A stretch of DNA of 37,477 nt from Sediminibacterium sp. (GTDB lineage: Bacteria > Bacteroidota > Bacteroidia > Chitinophagales > Chitinophagaceae): assembly GCA_027490265.1 (NCBI GenBank), contig JAIXYL010000094.1:1-37477 (forward strand), written 5' to 3'. Under the pieces are notes generated by a model, which worked only from the letters and a program-made list of their open reading frames with translations, did no database searches and was not told the DNA's origin. This document shows positions 8,838 through 18,337 of the stretch, piece by piece. A program made the translations under genes and the position numbers. The number at the start of each line of letters is the position of its first letter. Positions within the stretch are counted from its first letter, which is position 1.

Positions 8838-9668
8838 TTATTCTTCAGACACCATGAATGTGATGCTTTGCTTATGACGATAGATAACGTTTCTACCATT
8901 TTGCAAGGCTGGCTTCCATTTAGGTCCTCTGGTAATTACTCTTACCGCTTCTGCTTTTGTACCATAGCCGGGATCGTTTTCAGCAACAACGTCACTGATG
9001 GTTCCATCCTTTGCTACAATGAACGAAACTACAACGGTATATTTACCTGGAGGTGCGCCATTTTCAACTGGCATGTCTCTATTTAAGTTACGCTCTAGAT
9101 ATTTAATCCACGCTGGTACTCCGCCTGGAAATTCAGCAGGATTTTGTACCACGGTAAATACCTTATCGTAATCTTCTTCTTTTTTAGGGGCTTCTACCAC
9201 ACCTGTTCCAGTTTCAACTGGTGGTGCCACGATACCATCGTCTTTTGCACCTTCCTGATTGATGGTACCGATTTTAGTATCTTCTAATTTTTCAACCTCT
9301 TTGATCTCATCTTCTTCTTTCACTTCCTCATCTTTTACAATCTTTGGAGGGGTGAACTTAGTGATTTCAACTTTTGGAGGTTCTTGTTTTGGTGGTGGCG
9401 GTGGTGGTGGTGGCTCAGGTTTTTTCTCTTCCTGTTGCACGTTTTCCAACGACACATCTTGCACGATCAATTCTGTCTTTCCTTTGTTGACATTATTTGC
9501 AAGTATGTTGCCTAAAAAAGCTAGTAGAATAATCAGCACCGTGCCTACCAAAGCCTTGGTCATACGCTTATTGTAGGTCTTGCGCAAATCATACGCACCA
9601 TACTCTTTATTTCTGCCATCAAAGATGATGTCAAGAATATCTGCTGATTGAATTTTATTTGCATCCAT
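8838..9668 (-). CDS. tonB: Energy transducer TonB
   Basis: 276 aa; N-terminal TM segment, proline-rich linker EPPPPPPPPKQEPP, C-terminal TonB domain (YTVVVSFIVAKDGTISDVVAENDPGYGTKAEAVRVI); adjacent to exbD genes. Confidence 0.93.
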   Translation of the reverse strand: MDANKIQSADILDIIFDGRNKEYGAYDLRKTYNKRMTKALVGTVLIILLAFLGNILANNVNKGKTELIVQDVSLENVQQEEKKPEPPPPPPPPKQEPPKVEITKFTPPKIVKDEEVKEEDEIKEVEKLEDTKIGTINQEGAKDDGIVAPPVETGTGVVEAPKKEEDYDKVFTVVQNPAEFPGGVPAWIKYLERNLNRDMPVENGAPPGKYTVVVSFIVAKDGTISDVVAENDPGYGTKAEAVRVITRGPKWKPALQNGRNVIYRHKQSITFMVSEE

Positions 9669-9703
9669 TGTAAAAAATGTTATTGGTTATTTGCTTGTTG
9701 ATC

Positions 9704-10255
9704 TTAATTTGATGAAGCCGCACTGCCACTCGCCTCTGTGATTTTCACTAAGGCAGCTTCGCCTTCTGAAATATCTACTAATGCATAACGCTTAAGTACA
9801 TTGATGGCCATTTCATCTAAAATATCCACTACATTTTTGTAAGTACACTCAACTGAGGGCTTAATAATCACCACCAAATCCTTTTCAGGAGTGGTACGCT
9901 TTTTGTCAATCAAAACAGTTCTGATTTCTTTAAAACTTGATGATTTAAAGTTAGCGCCATCGGTTGCTAATTGACCTTCATAATAAAAGACGTTGTTGTC
10001 TTTTCCTAAAAGCAGCGTGATTACACCAGATTCTTTTGCTTTGTTTTGATCTTCTGGTTTATCAGCATCCTTAGGGATGATCAATTTCATGGCCGTTGGC
10101 TGACTCATGGTTGTAGTGAAGATGAAAAACGTAATCAACAAGAAACCTAAGTCCACCATGGGTGTTAAGTCAACCCTGGTTGATAGTTTTTTCCCTTTCT
10201 TGACGCCGGGTCCTTTTTTGTGGCCTCCGCCGCCCGAGGTATCCATTTCTGCCAT
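9704..10255 (-). CDS. exbD: Biopolymer transporter ExbD
   Basis: 183 aa; STRVDLTPMVDLGFLLITFFIFTTTMSQP, typical ExbD N-terminus. Confidence 0.93.
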   Translation of the reverse strand: MAEMDTSGGGGHKKGPGVKKGKKLSTRVDLTPMVDLGFLLITFFIFTTTMSQPTAMKLIIPKDADKPEDQNKAKESGVITLLLGKDNNVFYYEGQLATDGANFKSSSFKEIRTVLIDKKRTTPEKDLVVIIKPSVECTYKNVVDILDEMAINVLKRYALVDISEGEAALVKITEASGSAASSN

Positions 10256-10292
10256 GTCGGTAGAATTTAGTTTTCGTTATAAATTAATGTCT

Positions 10293-10943
10293 TTATTCTT
10301 CTACTTTGTCACCTTTTTGGTTCATTTTCCAAAGATCGGTACCTACTGGTGCAGCTTCAGGGCTGGTTACCATTTGAAATTTCAAGATATCGTTCTTCTT
10401 GAAAGCATCAATGATGGCTTTGAAAGCAGGATATTTAGCTGCATTATCCCCTTTTAAAAGGAATGCAGGCTCTCTTTCACCCATATAGGCATCTTTGGTT
10501 AATCGCATCCAGGTAACTAGCTCGTTATTGGCAGTATCCGTTACAGGAATACCTGGCAATTTATCCCCTTTACGCTGATCTTCAGGTAAAGCAAGGAATG
10601 AAGCTAGACTACCGAAAGGTGCTCCAAAGAATAGTGACTTTTTAAAAGCCGCCGTATTCAATCCCAGATTTCTGGTAGAATTTAGCGCATTAGCAATGGC
10701 TTCTTTTTTAGATTCATCATCCATTTCAAGAAACACTTTACCGTTTGCGTCTAAAATAACCATGACATAATCCTTCTGGGGCGCCACTTTTGCAGCAACG
10801 GAATTTGGCGTAGTAACAGCAATCGCTTCAGCAGGCTTAAACTTGGTCGTTAAGATAAAGAACGACAACAAGAGAAAGGCCACATCGCACATCGCGGTCA
10901 TATCAATATTCGTACTCTTTCGAGGTAATTTGGCTCTACCCAT
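10293..10943 (-). CDS. exbD: Biopolymer transporter ExbD (second copy)
   Basis: 216 aa; NIDMTAMCDVAFLLLSFFILTTKFKPAEA, ExbD TM segment. Confidence 0.92.
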   Translation of the reverse strand: MGRAKLPRKSTNIDMTAMCDVAFLLLSFFILTTKFKPAEAIAVTTPNSVAAKVAPQKDYVMVILDANGKVFLEMDDESKKEAIANALNSTRNLGLNTAAFKKSLFFGAPFGSLASFLALPEDQRKGDKLPGIPVTDTANNELVTWMRLTKDAYMGEREPAFLLKGDNAAKYPAFKAIIDAFKKNDILKFQMVTSPEAAPVGTDLWKMNQKGDKVEE

Positions 10944-11010
10944 TGTATTGTTTTTTACTGTTCACTTATATTAGATTCAAATCTTTACAGATTCCACAAA
11001 TAATACTTGA

Positions 11011-11868
11011 TTATTTATAGTTAGCAGCGAAGCTTTGAGTTAAAGTGAAACCAGACTCATCAATACCGTAAGTGATACCATCAATACGAGTGGTAAATAC
11101 GTTATAGAAAATGATGGCTACAGCAGAAGTACCGATACCTAAAGCGGTGTTAAACAAGGCTTCAGAGATACCTTTTGATAATTCACGAGCAGCGTCACCA
11201 CCACCTTCGTCACCTAATGCAGAGAATGACTTAATCATACCCAATACTGTTCCAAACAAACCTAAAAGGGTTGCTACAGAGGCAATAGTAGATAAGAATA
11301 CCAAGTTCTTTTCTAACATTGGCAATTCAAGTGCAGTTGCTTCTTCAATTTCTTTTTGAATGTTCAATACTTTTTGCTCAGTTTCAAGCTCAGTATTAGA
11401 GATCATTTCTTTGTACTTCTTAAGACCTGCTTTCATAACATTACCAACAGATCCTTTTTGCTTATCGCAAGCAGCCAAAGCTTTGTCTACTTCCTTATTA
11501 GCAAGGTGGAATTGAACACTGCGAACAAACTCAGCGTTGTTAGAAGTACCTGTTGCTTTCATTACTGTTAACATACGTTCGATAACGAAGATCAAAACGA
11601 TAATGAAGTTACCAATCAAGATCGGTACAACGATACCACCTTCATACATTTTAGCTAAGCCAGTCAAAGGTCCTTTGTGGCTAGGCCAGAAACCACCAGC
11701 CAAGTCTGGATTGGAAAAATTACTGTTGGTTCCTAGTACAAATCTCCAAAGAATGTACCCAATTACAACTCCAGCAAATGGAGCAATCCATGAAATAATG
11801 TTGCTGCTCTTCTTCGGTTGAGTAGAAGTTGCACTTTTCACTGCAGCGGTTGGTTTTGTTTCAGCCAT
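11011..11868 (-). CDS. exbB: MotA/TolQ/ExbB proton channel family protein
   Basis: 285 aa; LSTIASVATLLGLFGTVLGMIKSF...ISEALFNTALGIGTSAVAIIFYN, TolQ/ExbB signature; upstream of two exbD genes. Confidence 0.94.
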   Translation of the reverse strand: MAETKPTAAVKSATSTQPKKSSNIISWIAPFAGVVIGYILWRFVLGTNSNFSNPDLAGGFWPSHKGPLTGLAKMYEGGIVVPILIGNFIIVLIFVIERMLTVMKATGTSNNAEFVRSVQFHLANKEVDKALAACDKQKGSVGNVMKAGLKKYKEMISNTELETEQKVLNIQKEIEEATALELPMLEKNLVFLSTIASVATLLGLFGTVLGMIKSFSALGDEGGGDAARELSKGISEALFNTALGIGTSAVAIIFYNVFTTRIDGITYGIDESGFTLTQSFAANYK

Positions 11869-12115
11869 GACTCAAATGGTTTTTGATTTTTTAAAAAAAT
11901 AACAAATGGTTTAAAAAATTACTTCACAATGCTAATGAAAATTATTCTGAATTATCAAATTGTTTGAAATTCTTCAAAACTATTTAAATCAGCATCCTAA
12001 AGGGGATACAAAATAGGTATTTTATTTAAAGCAACAAACACAAGCGCAATAATCTTTGGTTGTATTTTACCGATTTATTCAAAAAGTTCACCATTCATCC
12101 AATCCTTGATACCAA

Positions 12116-12148
12116 TTGATTGTTGATACCCATTCCCCCCTATCTTTA
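12116..12148 (+). promoter_or_regulatory. Candidate promoter (TTG, 22 nt ending in C6, TATCTTTA)
   Basis: TTG 12116-12118, CCCCCC 12135-12140, TATCTTTA 12141-12148; metalloprotease ATG at 12183. Confidence 0.45.
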
Positions 12149-12182
12149 TAGGCACTTTTTTTAATTAATACTAATTGCAACA

Positions 12183-14756
12183 ATGAAAAAACTATTATTC
12201 TCGAGCACAGCGCTGATGTTAACACTATCAGTGTTTGCGCAACAGCGTCCAACCACCCCGCCTCAAACGCCGGGAACTGGTGCGCCTACAGTTACCCCCA
12301 ACATGGGCAATTTGTCTAATATGATGAATGCTCAGCGTCAAGGGCCTAAAGCATACAAAGATGTCATTACAGCTAAGGCGGTTTCAAAAACTGGCTTGTT
12401 TACTGTACACAAGGTAGAAGACAAATACTACTTTGAAATTGCTGACTCCATTTTTGGCAGAGAAATTCTTTCGGTGGTTCGTTTTGTAAAAGTGCCTGCT
12501 GGTGCAGGATATGGTGGTGAAATTGCCAATCAGCAAACCATTACTTTTGAAAAAGGCCCCAGCAATAATGTGTTCTTAAGAACCATTACTTTGGTAAATC
12601 AAGCAGAAGAAAACCAAGACATTTACAAAGCTGTTACCAATTCTAACCTAAATGCTATTGCAGCTGCTTTTCCAATTGCAGCTTTTGGAAAAGATTCGGC
12701 CAGCATTGTAATTGATGTAAGTGATTTCTTTAAAGGCGACAACCAAGCAGTGAGCATTGATCCTAGAACAAAGAGAAGTTATAACTTATCAGTTTTAACT
12801 CAAGATCGCTCTTATATAAGCAAAATCAGCACTTATCCAATCAATACTGAAATAGTATCTGTTAAAACATACAGTGCTTCTCCAGCAGGCGGTATAAGTA
12901 TACCTGGTTTACCAACAGGTGGTGGCGGAATTGCTGCGGCAAATGATGCAGGCGCGGTAACAATGGAGTTGAACACTTCGTTATTGTTATTACCTAAAGT
13001 ACCAATGCAACGCAGAATTGCAGACAAAAGAGTTGGTTTCTTCACCGACAATTTTGTGAGATATAGTGATAACCAACAAAAAGTTGAAGACGTTAGTTTC
13101 GCTGTTCGTTGGAGATTAGAGCCAAAAGACGGTGAATGGGAAAAATGGAGAAGAGGTGAATTGGTTGAACCAAAGAAACCCATCATTTATTACATTGACC
13201 CAGCAACACCAAAGCAATGGCGTTCTCATTTAATTGCAGGTATCAACGATTGGCAAGCTGCATTTGAAAAAGCAGGCTTTAAAAATGCCATCATGGGTAA
13301 AGAGTGGCCTGAAAATGATACCACAATGAGCATGGAAGACGCACGTTTTTCTGTAGTGCGCTATTTTGCTTCTCCTGTAGCCAATGCTTATGGACCAAAT
13401 GTGCATGATCCTCGCAGCGGTGAAATCATTGAAAGCCATATTGGTTGGTACCACAATGTGATGAAGTTGGTACACGATTGGTATATGATTCAGGCAGCGC
13501 CAAATGATCCAGGTGCACGCAGCATGAAATACGATGACCAATTAATGGGCGATTTAATTCGCTTTGTGTCTTCTCATGAAGTAGGCCATACATTAGGACT
13601 TCGTCATAATATGGGCAGCAGTAGCCAAACACCAGTTGAAAAATTGAGAGACAAGCAGTGGGTAGAAGCCAATGGCCATACCGCTTCAATCATGGACTAT
13701 GCGCGTTTTAACTATGTTGCACAACCAGAAGACAATATCAGCAGAAAAGGGCTTTACCCAAGAATTGGCGACTACGATAAGTGGGCGATGAAATGGGGCT
13801 ATGGTTACATCCCAGGTAACAATGAAGAAGAATCTAAAAAGAACAGCAATAAAATGGTCACTGCTGCTTTAAATGAAAACCCACGTCATTGGTTTGGTAC
13901 ATATGAAAGCGGTAACAGAGTTGATCCTAGAAGTCAAAGTGAAGACTTAAGTGACAACTCAGTTAAAGCCAGTGAATATGGTGTAATGAATTTAAAGCGT
14001 GTGATGAAAGGCTTACCAGAATGGACTAAGGAAGAAGGTGATCAATATAATAATCTAGCGAATATGTATGGTCAAACTTTGACTCAATTCGGTAGATATA
14101 TTGGACATGTAAGTACCAATATTGGTGGTGTTTATGAAACCTTCAAAACAGTTGAGCAAAACGAAGCTGTTTATGAAATTGTACCAAAGACTCGTCAAAA
14201 AGAAGCAGTGAATTTCATTAACAAAAATGTTTTTGAAACACCAACTTGGTTAGTAGACCGCGCTATGTGGAATAAGTTCAACAATCCAATCAGCGCAGAT
14301 CCTATCATGGGCTTACAAGAAAGAACTTTGAACAGCATTGTTAGTACCGATCGATTGGGTCGCTTACAACTAAGTGCTGAGCGTTTTGGTTTGGATAAAG
14401 CGTATACTGCAATGGAATTGTTAAATGATGTTCAAAGCACTGTTTTCAATGAACTCAGCAGCAAAAAAGCGATTGATACTTACAAGCGTATGTTACAAAG
14501 AACATATGTTGATCGTTTGGCTTCAATCATTAATCCAACTGCACCAACTGGTGGTGGTGTTACCATCACTTTCGGTGGTGGAGGTCCTGCGCCAATTGAT
14601 GCGAAAAAATCAGACGTTACGGCTATTGTTCGCGCGCAATTAGTAGGCTTACGTGGTCAGCTAACAGCTGCAGCAGCAACAAGTGCAGACAGAATGACCA
14701 AAATTCATTTGAGTGATTTGGCAGAAAGAGTTAAAGAAGCTTTAGATCCTAAATAA
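12183..14756 (+). CDS. Secreted zinc-dependent metalloprotease (DUF5117/DUF5118-type)
   Basis: 857 aa; signal peptide MKKLLFSSTALMLTLSVFAQ; zinc motif SSHEVGHTLGLRHNMGSS; SIMDYARFNYVAQPED; DIYKAVTNSNL-type N-terminal region. Confidence 0.92.
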   Translation: MKKLLFSSTALMLTLSVFAQQRPTTPPQTPGTGAPTVTPNMGNLSNMMNAQRQGPKAYKDVITAKAVSKTGLFTVHKVEDKYYFEIADSIFGREILSVVRFVKVPAGAGYGGEIANQQTITFEKGPSNNVFLRTITLVNQAEENQDIYKAVTNSNLNAIAAAFPIAAFGKDSASIVIDVSDFFKGDNQAVSIDPRTKRSYNLSVLTQDRSYISKISTYPINTEIVSVKTYSASPAGGISIPGLPTGGGGIAAANDAGAVTMELNTSLLLLPKVPMQRRIADKRVGFFTDNFVRYSDNQQKVEDVSFAVRWRLEPKDGEWEKWRRGELVEPKKPIIYYIDPATPKQWRSHLIAGINDWQAAFEKAGFKNAIMGKEWPENDTTMSMEDARFSVVRYFASPVANAYGPNVHDPRSGEIIESHIGWYHNVMKLVHDWYMIQAAPNDPGARSMKYDDQLMGDLIRFVSSHEVGHTLGLRHNMGSSSQTPVEKLRDKQWVEANGHTASIMDYARFNYVAQPEDNISRKGLYPRIGDYDKWAMKWGYGYIPGNNEEESKKNSNKMVTAALNENPRHWFGTYESGNRVDPRSQSEDLSDNSVKASEYGVMNLKRVMKGLPEWTKEEGDQYNNLANMYGQTLTQFGRYIGHVSTNIGGVYETFKTVEQNEAVYEIVPKTRQKEAVNFINKNVFETPTWLVDRAMWNKFNNPISADPIMGLQERTLNSIVSTDRLGRLQLSAERFGLDKAYTAMELLNDVQSTVFNELSSKKAIDTYKRMLQRTYVDRLASIINPTAPTGGGVTITFGGGGPAPIDAKKSDVTAIVRAQLVGLRGQLTAAAATSADRMTKIHLSDLAERVKEALDPK

Positions 14757-14779
14757 GGCATTTAATTGAATCAATATAG

Positions 14780-14811
14780 CCCACAGGTTTAAATTACCTG
14801 TGGGTTTTTTT
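14780..14811 (+). terminator. Rho-independent terminator
   Basis: cccacaggt-ttaaatt-acctgtggg followed by TTTTTTT, 23 nt after the metalloprotease stop. Confidence 0.93.
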
Positions 14812-14835
14812 ATGGCAGTAAGTGATTAAATCAAG

Positions 14836-14863
14836 TTGTATGCAATTGTAAATTGTATCTTTA
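14836..14863 (+). promoter_or_regulatory. Candidate promoter TTG-N17-TATCTTTA
   Basis: TTG 14836-14838, TATCTTTA 14856-14863, then TTTT and ATG at 14868. Confidence 0.5.
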
Positions 14864-14867
14864 TTTT

Positions 14868-15581
14868 ATGAAAAAAAATTTGCTGTTTTTGTTGGTGTTT
14901 TTTATGTGCATTCAAACCCAGGCACAACAAACTGTTTGGGGATATATTAGAGACAGTGTTACCAATGAGCCCGTTGAATTAGCCAGTGTAACCAATACCA
15001 GTCATAAATCAACCGTCATCACGAATAATCAAGGATTATTCAAAATCAATATTGTAAAAAACGATGTGTTAACGGTTTCAGCTGTTGGCTATCGTTATTT
15101 TACAGTTGTATATAATGGATTGATTGCAGCTTCCGATACCATCCAACTCTACCTAATTCCGATCAGCCGAAATTTAAATAATGTAACAGTAAAAAACAGT
15201 GGGGTCAGTCAATATACTTTAGACAGTTTAGAACGAAATATGGAGTTTAAAGAAGCTATGATTAGCCCACCTGTAAAAGCGGTAGAACTAGCTAATTCTG
15301 GTGCAGGATTTGGCATCAGCTTAAACAGACTTTCTAAAAAAGAAAAGAGCAAAAGAAAAGCCACAGAACTATTTAACAATAGCGAAAAAGAAGCCTACAT
15401 TAATTACCGTTTTTCGTTGGACATCGTTACCAGATACAGCGGCCTTAAAAACGAAGCACTCCAAAGCTTTGTACAAAGACATCGCCCTTCTTATGAATGG
15501 TTAAGAAAACATCCAAAGGAAGAAGATATCAAATACTATATCAACGAAAAGCTTAAAGAAGATCGGGCACGTAAGAAGTAA
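14868..15581 (+). CDS. CarboxypepD_reg-like domain secreted protein
   Basis: Start revised from the tracked TTG (14853) to ATG at 14868: MKKNLLFLLVFFMCIQTQAQQTVWGYIRDSVTNEPVELASVTNTSHKSTVITNNQGLFKI, signal peptide plus CarboxypepD_reg-like beta-sandwich. Confidence 0.82.
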   Translation: MKKNLLFLLVFFMCIQTQAQQTVWGYIRDSVTNEPVELASVTNTSHKSTVITNNQGLFKINIVKNDVLTVSAVGYRYFTVVYNGLIAASDTIQLYLIPISRNLNNVTVKNSGVSQYTLDSLERNMEFKEAMISPPVKAVELANSGAGFGISLNRLSKKEKSKRKATELFNNSEKEAYINYRFSLDIVTRYSGLKNEALQSFVQRHRPSYEWLRKHPKEEDIKYYINEKLKEDRARKK

Positions 15582-15586
15582 TTTCA

Positions 15587-16861
15587 TTACTCATAACGTA
15601 ACGCAACAATTGGGTTGAGTTTAGCTGCTTTCATCGCTGGATAAATACCAGCTGCCAAGCCTACAATAGAGCAGATCACAATGCCGATAACCACCCATGC
15701 CCATGGTACCACAAATCCCGTGTCTAGGATAATACCAAAAATATTGCCAACCAAAATACCTAGGATAATTCCGAAAATAGCGCCCAACAAGCTAATGATC
15801 ATGCTTTCAAACAAAAACTGTTGACGCACATATTTGCTTTTGCCACCAATGGCTTTAATTAAGCCTACTTCTTTGGTTCTTTCATTAACGGCCACTAACA
15901 TAATATTCATTAGGCCAATGGCTGCACCAATTAATGTAATTAATCCAATAGCACTTGCTGCACCTGTAATGCTGCTTAAAAAGCCAATGAATAGTTCAGC
16001 AAACTTGTCGCTTTTTTCAATCACGAAGTTATTGTCTTCAGTAGGTTCTAATTTTCGAATGGCTCTGAAAACAGAAGTGGCTTCATCTGTAGCTACAGGA
16101 ATGACATTAATGTCGGTTACGTTGATCCCTACCAAATAAGTAGGTCCAATATTGGCATATCTGCGCACATTGGTATAAGAAGTAACGATCACATCGTCTT
16201 GACGCAACATAGAACTAGAGCCCTTGCTTTTTAACAAGCCAATCACTCTGTAAGGGGTGCTGCCCACTTTGATAATTTTGTCAATAGAACTTTCGGGCCT
16301 TTCACCAAACAAACGCGTTGCCACATTGCTGCCAATTAAGCAAACATTTCTTCCGCTTTGTACATCTAAATTATTGAGGTTTCTACCTTGTTGAAGGGTA
16401 TAGCCATTGACCAATAAATAATTCTCATCCCCACCCCATACCAAGATCTGTGGATTGGTTTTGCGATCACCATAGTGCAATTCCTGAGCACCTGGTCCTC
16501 TTCTGTATACGCTAACCAAAGCACCCGGAAAACTGAAATTGGCTTTGAAACGTTCAACCTCTTCTAATCTGAGTGGTTTATTTAGGTTAGATTTTTTCTC
16601 TTTTAAGCCTCGCTTGGTCTTTTTCACTTCATCATTATTGGGCCCCATTCTAGCCCTTGAGTCTTTATAGCGAATGCTGAATGAATTCGCACCCATTGAG
16701 GAGAAACTTTCTTTCAAACTTTGATTCATGGCTTCAATAGCGGTAATGATGCCAATCAATGCCATAATACCAAATGCAATAATGGCAATAGTAATACCCG
16801 CACGAAGCTTATTGCTTTTTACTGTGCGCCAAGCCAGAGTGAATGAGTCGAAAGCTGTCAT
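15587..16861 (-). CDS. ABC transporter permease, MacB/FtsX family
   Basis: 424 aa; N-terminal AWRTVKSNKLRAGITIAIIAFGIMALIGI, MacB-type periplasmic domain, C-terminal NIMLVAVNERTKEVGLIKAIGGKSKYVRQQFLFESMIISLLGAIFGIILG. Confidence 0.93.
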   Translation of the reverse strand: MTAFDSFTLAWRTVKSNKLRAGITIAIIAFGIMALIGIITAIEAMNQSLKESFSSMGANSFSIRYKDSRARMGPNNDEVKKTKRGLKEKKSNLNKPLRLEEVERFKANFSFPGALVSVYRRGPGAQELHYGDRKTNPQILVWGGDENYLLVNGYTLQQGRNLNNLDVQSGRNVCLIGSNVATRLFGERPESSIDKIIKVGSTPYRVIGLLKSKGSSSMLRQDDVIVTSYTNVRRYANIGPTYLVGINVTDINVIPVATDEATSVFRAIRKLEPTEDNNFVIEKSDKFAELFIGFLSSITGAASAIGLITLIGAAIGLMNIMLVAVNERTKEVGLIKAIGGKSKYVRQQFLFESMIISLLGAIFGIILGILVGNIFGIILDTGFVVPWAWVVIGIVICSIVGLAAGIYPAMKAAKLNPIVALRYE

Positions 16862-16865
16862 GAAA

Positions 16866-16873
16866 TAAAGGTA
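16866..16873 (-). promoter_or_regulatory. Candidate -7 element TACCTTTA for the permease gene
   Basis: Minus strand reads TACCTTTA-TTTC-ATG. Confidence 0.42.
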
Positions 16874-16924
16874 CAGCGTATTAATTAAACCCTTTTCAGT
16901 AAGCCCCTTAATTATGAAGAGTGG

Positions 16925-18319
16925 TTAAAAATAGAACCAATTGAGCACTATTGAAGGAAGAACGCCAACTAATATGATGCCGGCAGCTAATACCAAGAGG
17001 CCCATTTTAAATCCACTAGTGATTTCACTGGTCTCGGGTTGCCCTTCTTTAAAGTACATAGATTGAATCACTTTGAAGTAGTAATACACACTCACAGCAG
17101 CAAAAAGCACCGCAACCACCACAATCCAAATTGGACCACCCGCCTTAATCACCGATGCCAGCATATAATACTTAGCAAAAAAACCAGCAGTTAACGGAAT
17201 GCCAGCTAAAGAAAGCAAGCAAATGGTTGCCACAAAAGCCAAAACAGGTTGTGTGGAAGCTAGGCCATTAAATCCATCAAAAGTATAATCCTTTACTTTC
17301 ATTAAAATGGCAAAAAAGCCAATGGTTGCCAAACAATAAGCTACCGTATAAAGCATGATGCCTTCCGTACCTAAATCATTATTGCTGTATAAAGCAAATA
17401 ACATAAAGCCTGCTTGTGCAATACTTGAATATGCCAACATTCTTTTGATGCTGCGTTGAAATACAGCCGTGATATTACCAGCCAATAAAGTGGCGACTAT
17501 TACAAAAGATAACAGAATGGTCCAAGTAGGGCCCAATAAGCTGGCGTTGGCTGAGAATAATTTTATGAAGGCAAAAAAACCAGCTGCTTTTACAATAGTT
17601 GCCATAAATGAAGTGAACACACTTGGTGCACCATCGTATACATCAGGCGTCCAGAAATGGAAAGGGGCTGCTGATACTTTAAAACACATAGCGGCAAAGA
17701 GCAATAGCAACCCTGCAACTTGCAAAAAGGTAGCTCCTTGAACCCCAGAAGAAGGTGGTAAAGCACCTGTGCCAACATTGGTTAAACCAAAGCCACCTGT
17801 AGCGCCATACAATAAAGCAATACCCATCAACATGATCCCAGTAGTGAAAGCCCCCATTAAAAAGTATTTTAAGGATGCTTCATTGCTTTTGAGATTATGC
17901 TTATCCGATCCTGTTAAAATGTATAATGGAATGGATAAAATTTCAATACCTAAGAACAACATCAACATGCCGTTGAAAGAAGTTAAAATAGCTGTACCAC
18001 ACAATACAAAGAAAATGAGCGCATAATAATCTGCGGTTTTATCGCTCAACTTTTCAATTTCAGTACCACTGAGCAAAACAAAAATTAAGGTAGCACCAAT
18101 TAATAGGGTATTAAAGAACATGCCCATTTTATTGAAGTGCAATAACCCTTTGGTATCAATTTGAATGGAGAAAATACCATGACTATTCAAAAGATTCATG
18201 CTTAACAATACCACTAAAGCAATAATTGCTGTAAGTGTAATGACCGGTTTTTTGTTAGTAAAAATGCCCGTGAACATCATTACCACACCTAGAATTGCTG
18301 AAAATATTATTGCGTTCAT
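16925..18319 (-). CDS. nuoN: NADH-quinone oxidoreductase subunit N
   Basis: 464 aa, proton_antipo_M family with KVSAAPFHFWTPDVYDGAPSVFTSFMAT; last gene of the nuo cluster. Confidence 0.95.
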   Translation of the reverse strand: MNAIIFSAILGVVMMFTGIFTNKKPVITLTAIIALVVLLSMNLLNSHGIFSIQIDTKGLLHFNKMGMFFNTLLIGATLIFVLLSGTEIEKLSDKTADYYALIFFVLCGTAILTSFNGMLMLFLGIEILSIPLYILTGSDKHNLKSNEASLKYFLMGAFTTGIMLMGIALLYGATGGFGLTNVGTGALPPSSGVQGATFLQVAGLLLLFAAMCFKVSAAPFHFWTPDVYDGAPSVFTSFMATIVKAAGFFAFIKLFSANASLLGPTWTILLSFVIVATLLAGNITAVFQRSIKRMLAYSSIAQAGFMLFALYSNNDLGTEGIMLYTVAYCLATIGFFAILMKVKDYTFDGFNGLASTQPVLAFVATICLLSLAGIPLTAGFFAKYYMLASVIKAGGPIWIVVVAVLFAAVSVYYYFKVIQSMYFKEGQPETSEITSGFKMGLLVLAAGIILVGVLPSIVLNWFYF

Positions 18320-18337
18320 AATTACTAAATCGGTCTT

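Noticed and set aside
9391-9414. GGT trinucleotide repeat in tonB as a phase-variable locus
   Set aside because: Changes by whole codons only alter proline-linker length; the tract is short and interrupted, and no on/off switching would result.
9259-9576. Plus-strand ORF with a poly-glycine run (GGGGGGGGSG)
   Set aside because: Antisense shadow of the TonB proline-rich linker (CCA/CCG codons); not an independent protein.
11869-12182. Long AT-rich intergenic region between exbB and the metalloprotease as a possible ncRNA or small ORF locus
   Set aside because: Only tiny ORFs (about 12 codons) and no convincing structured RNA other than the promoter-associated palindrome; treated as ordinary regulatory DNA.
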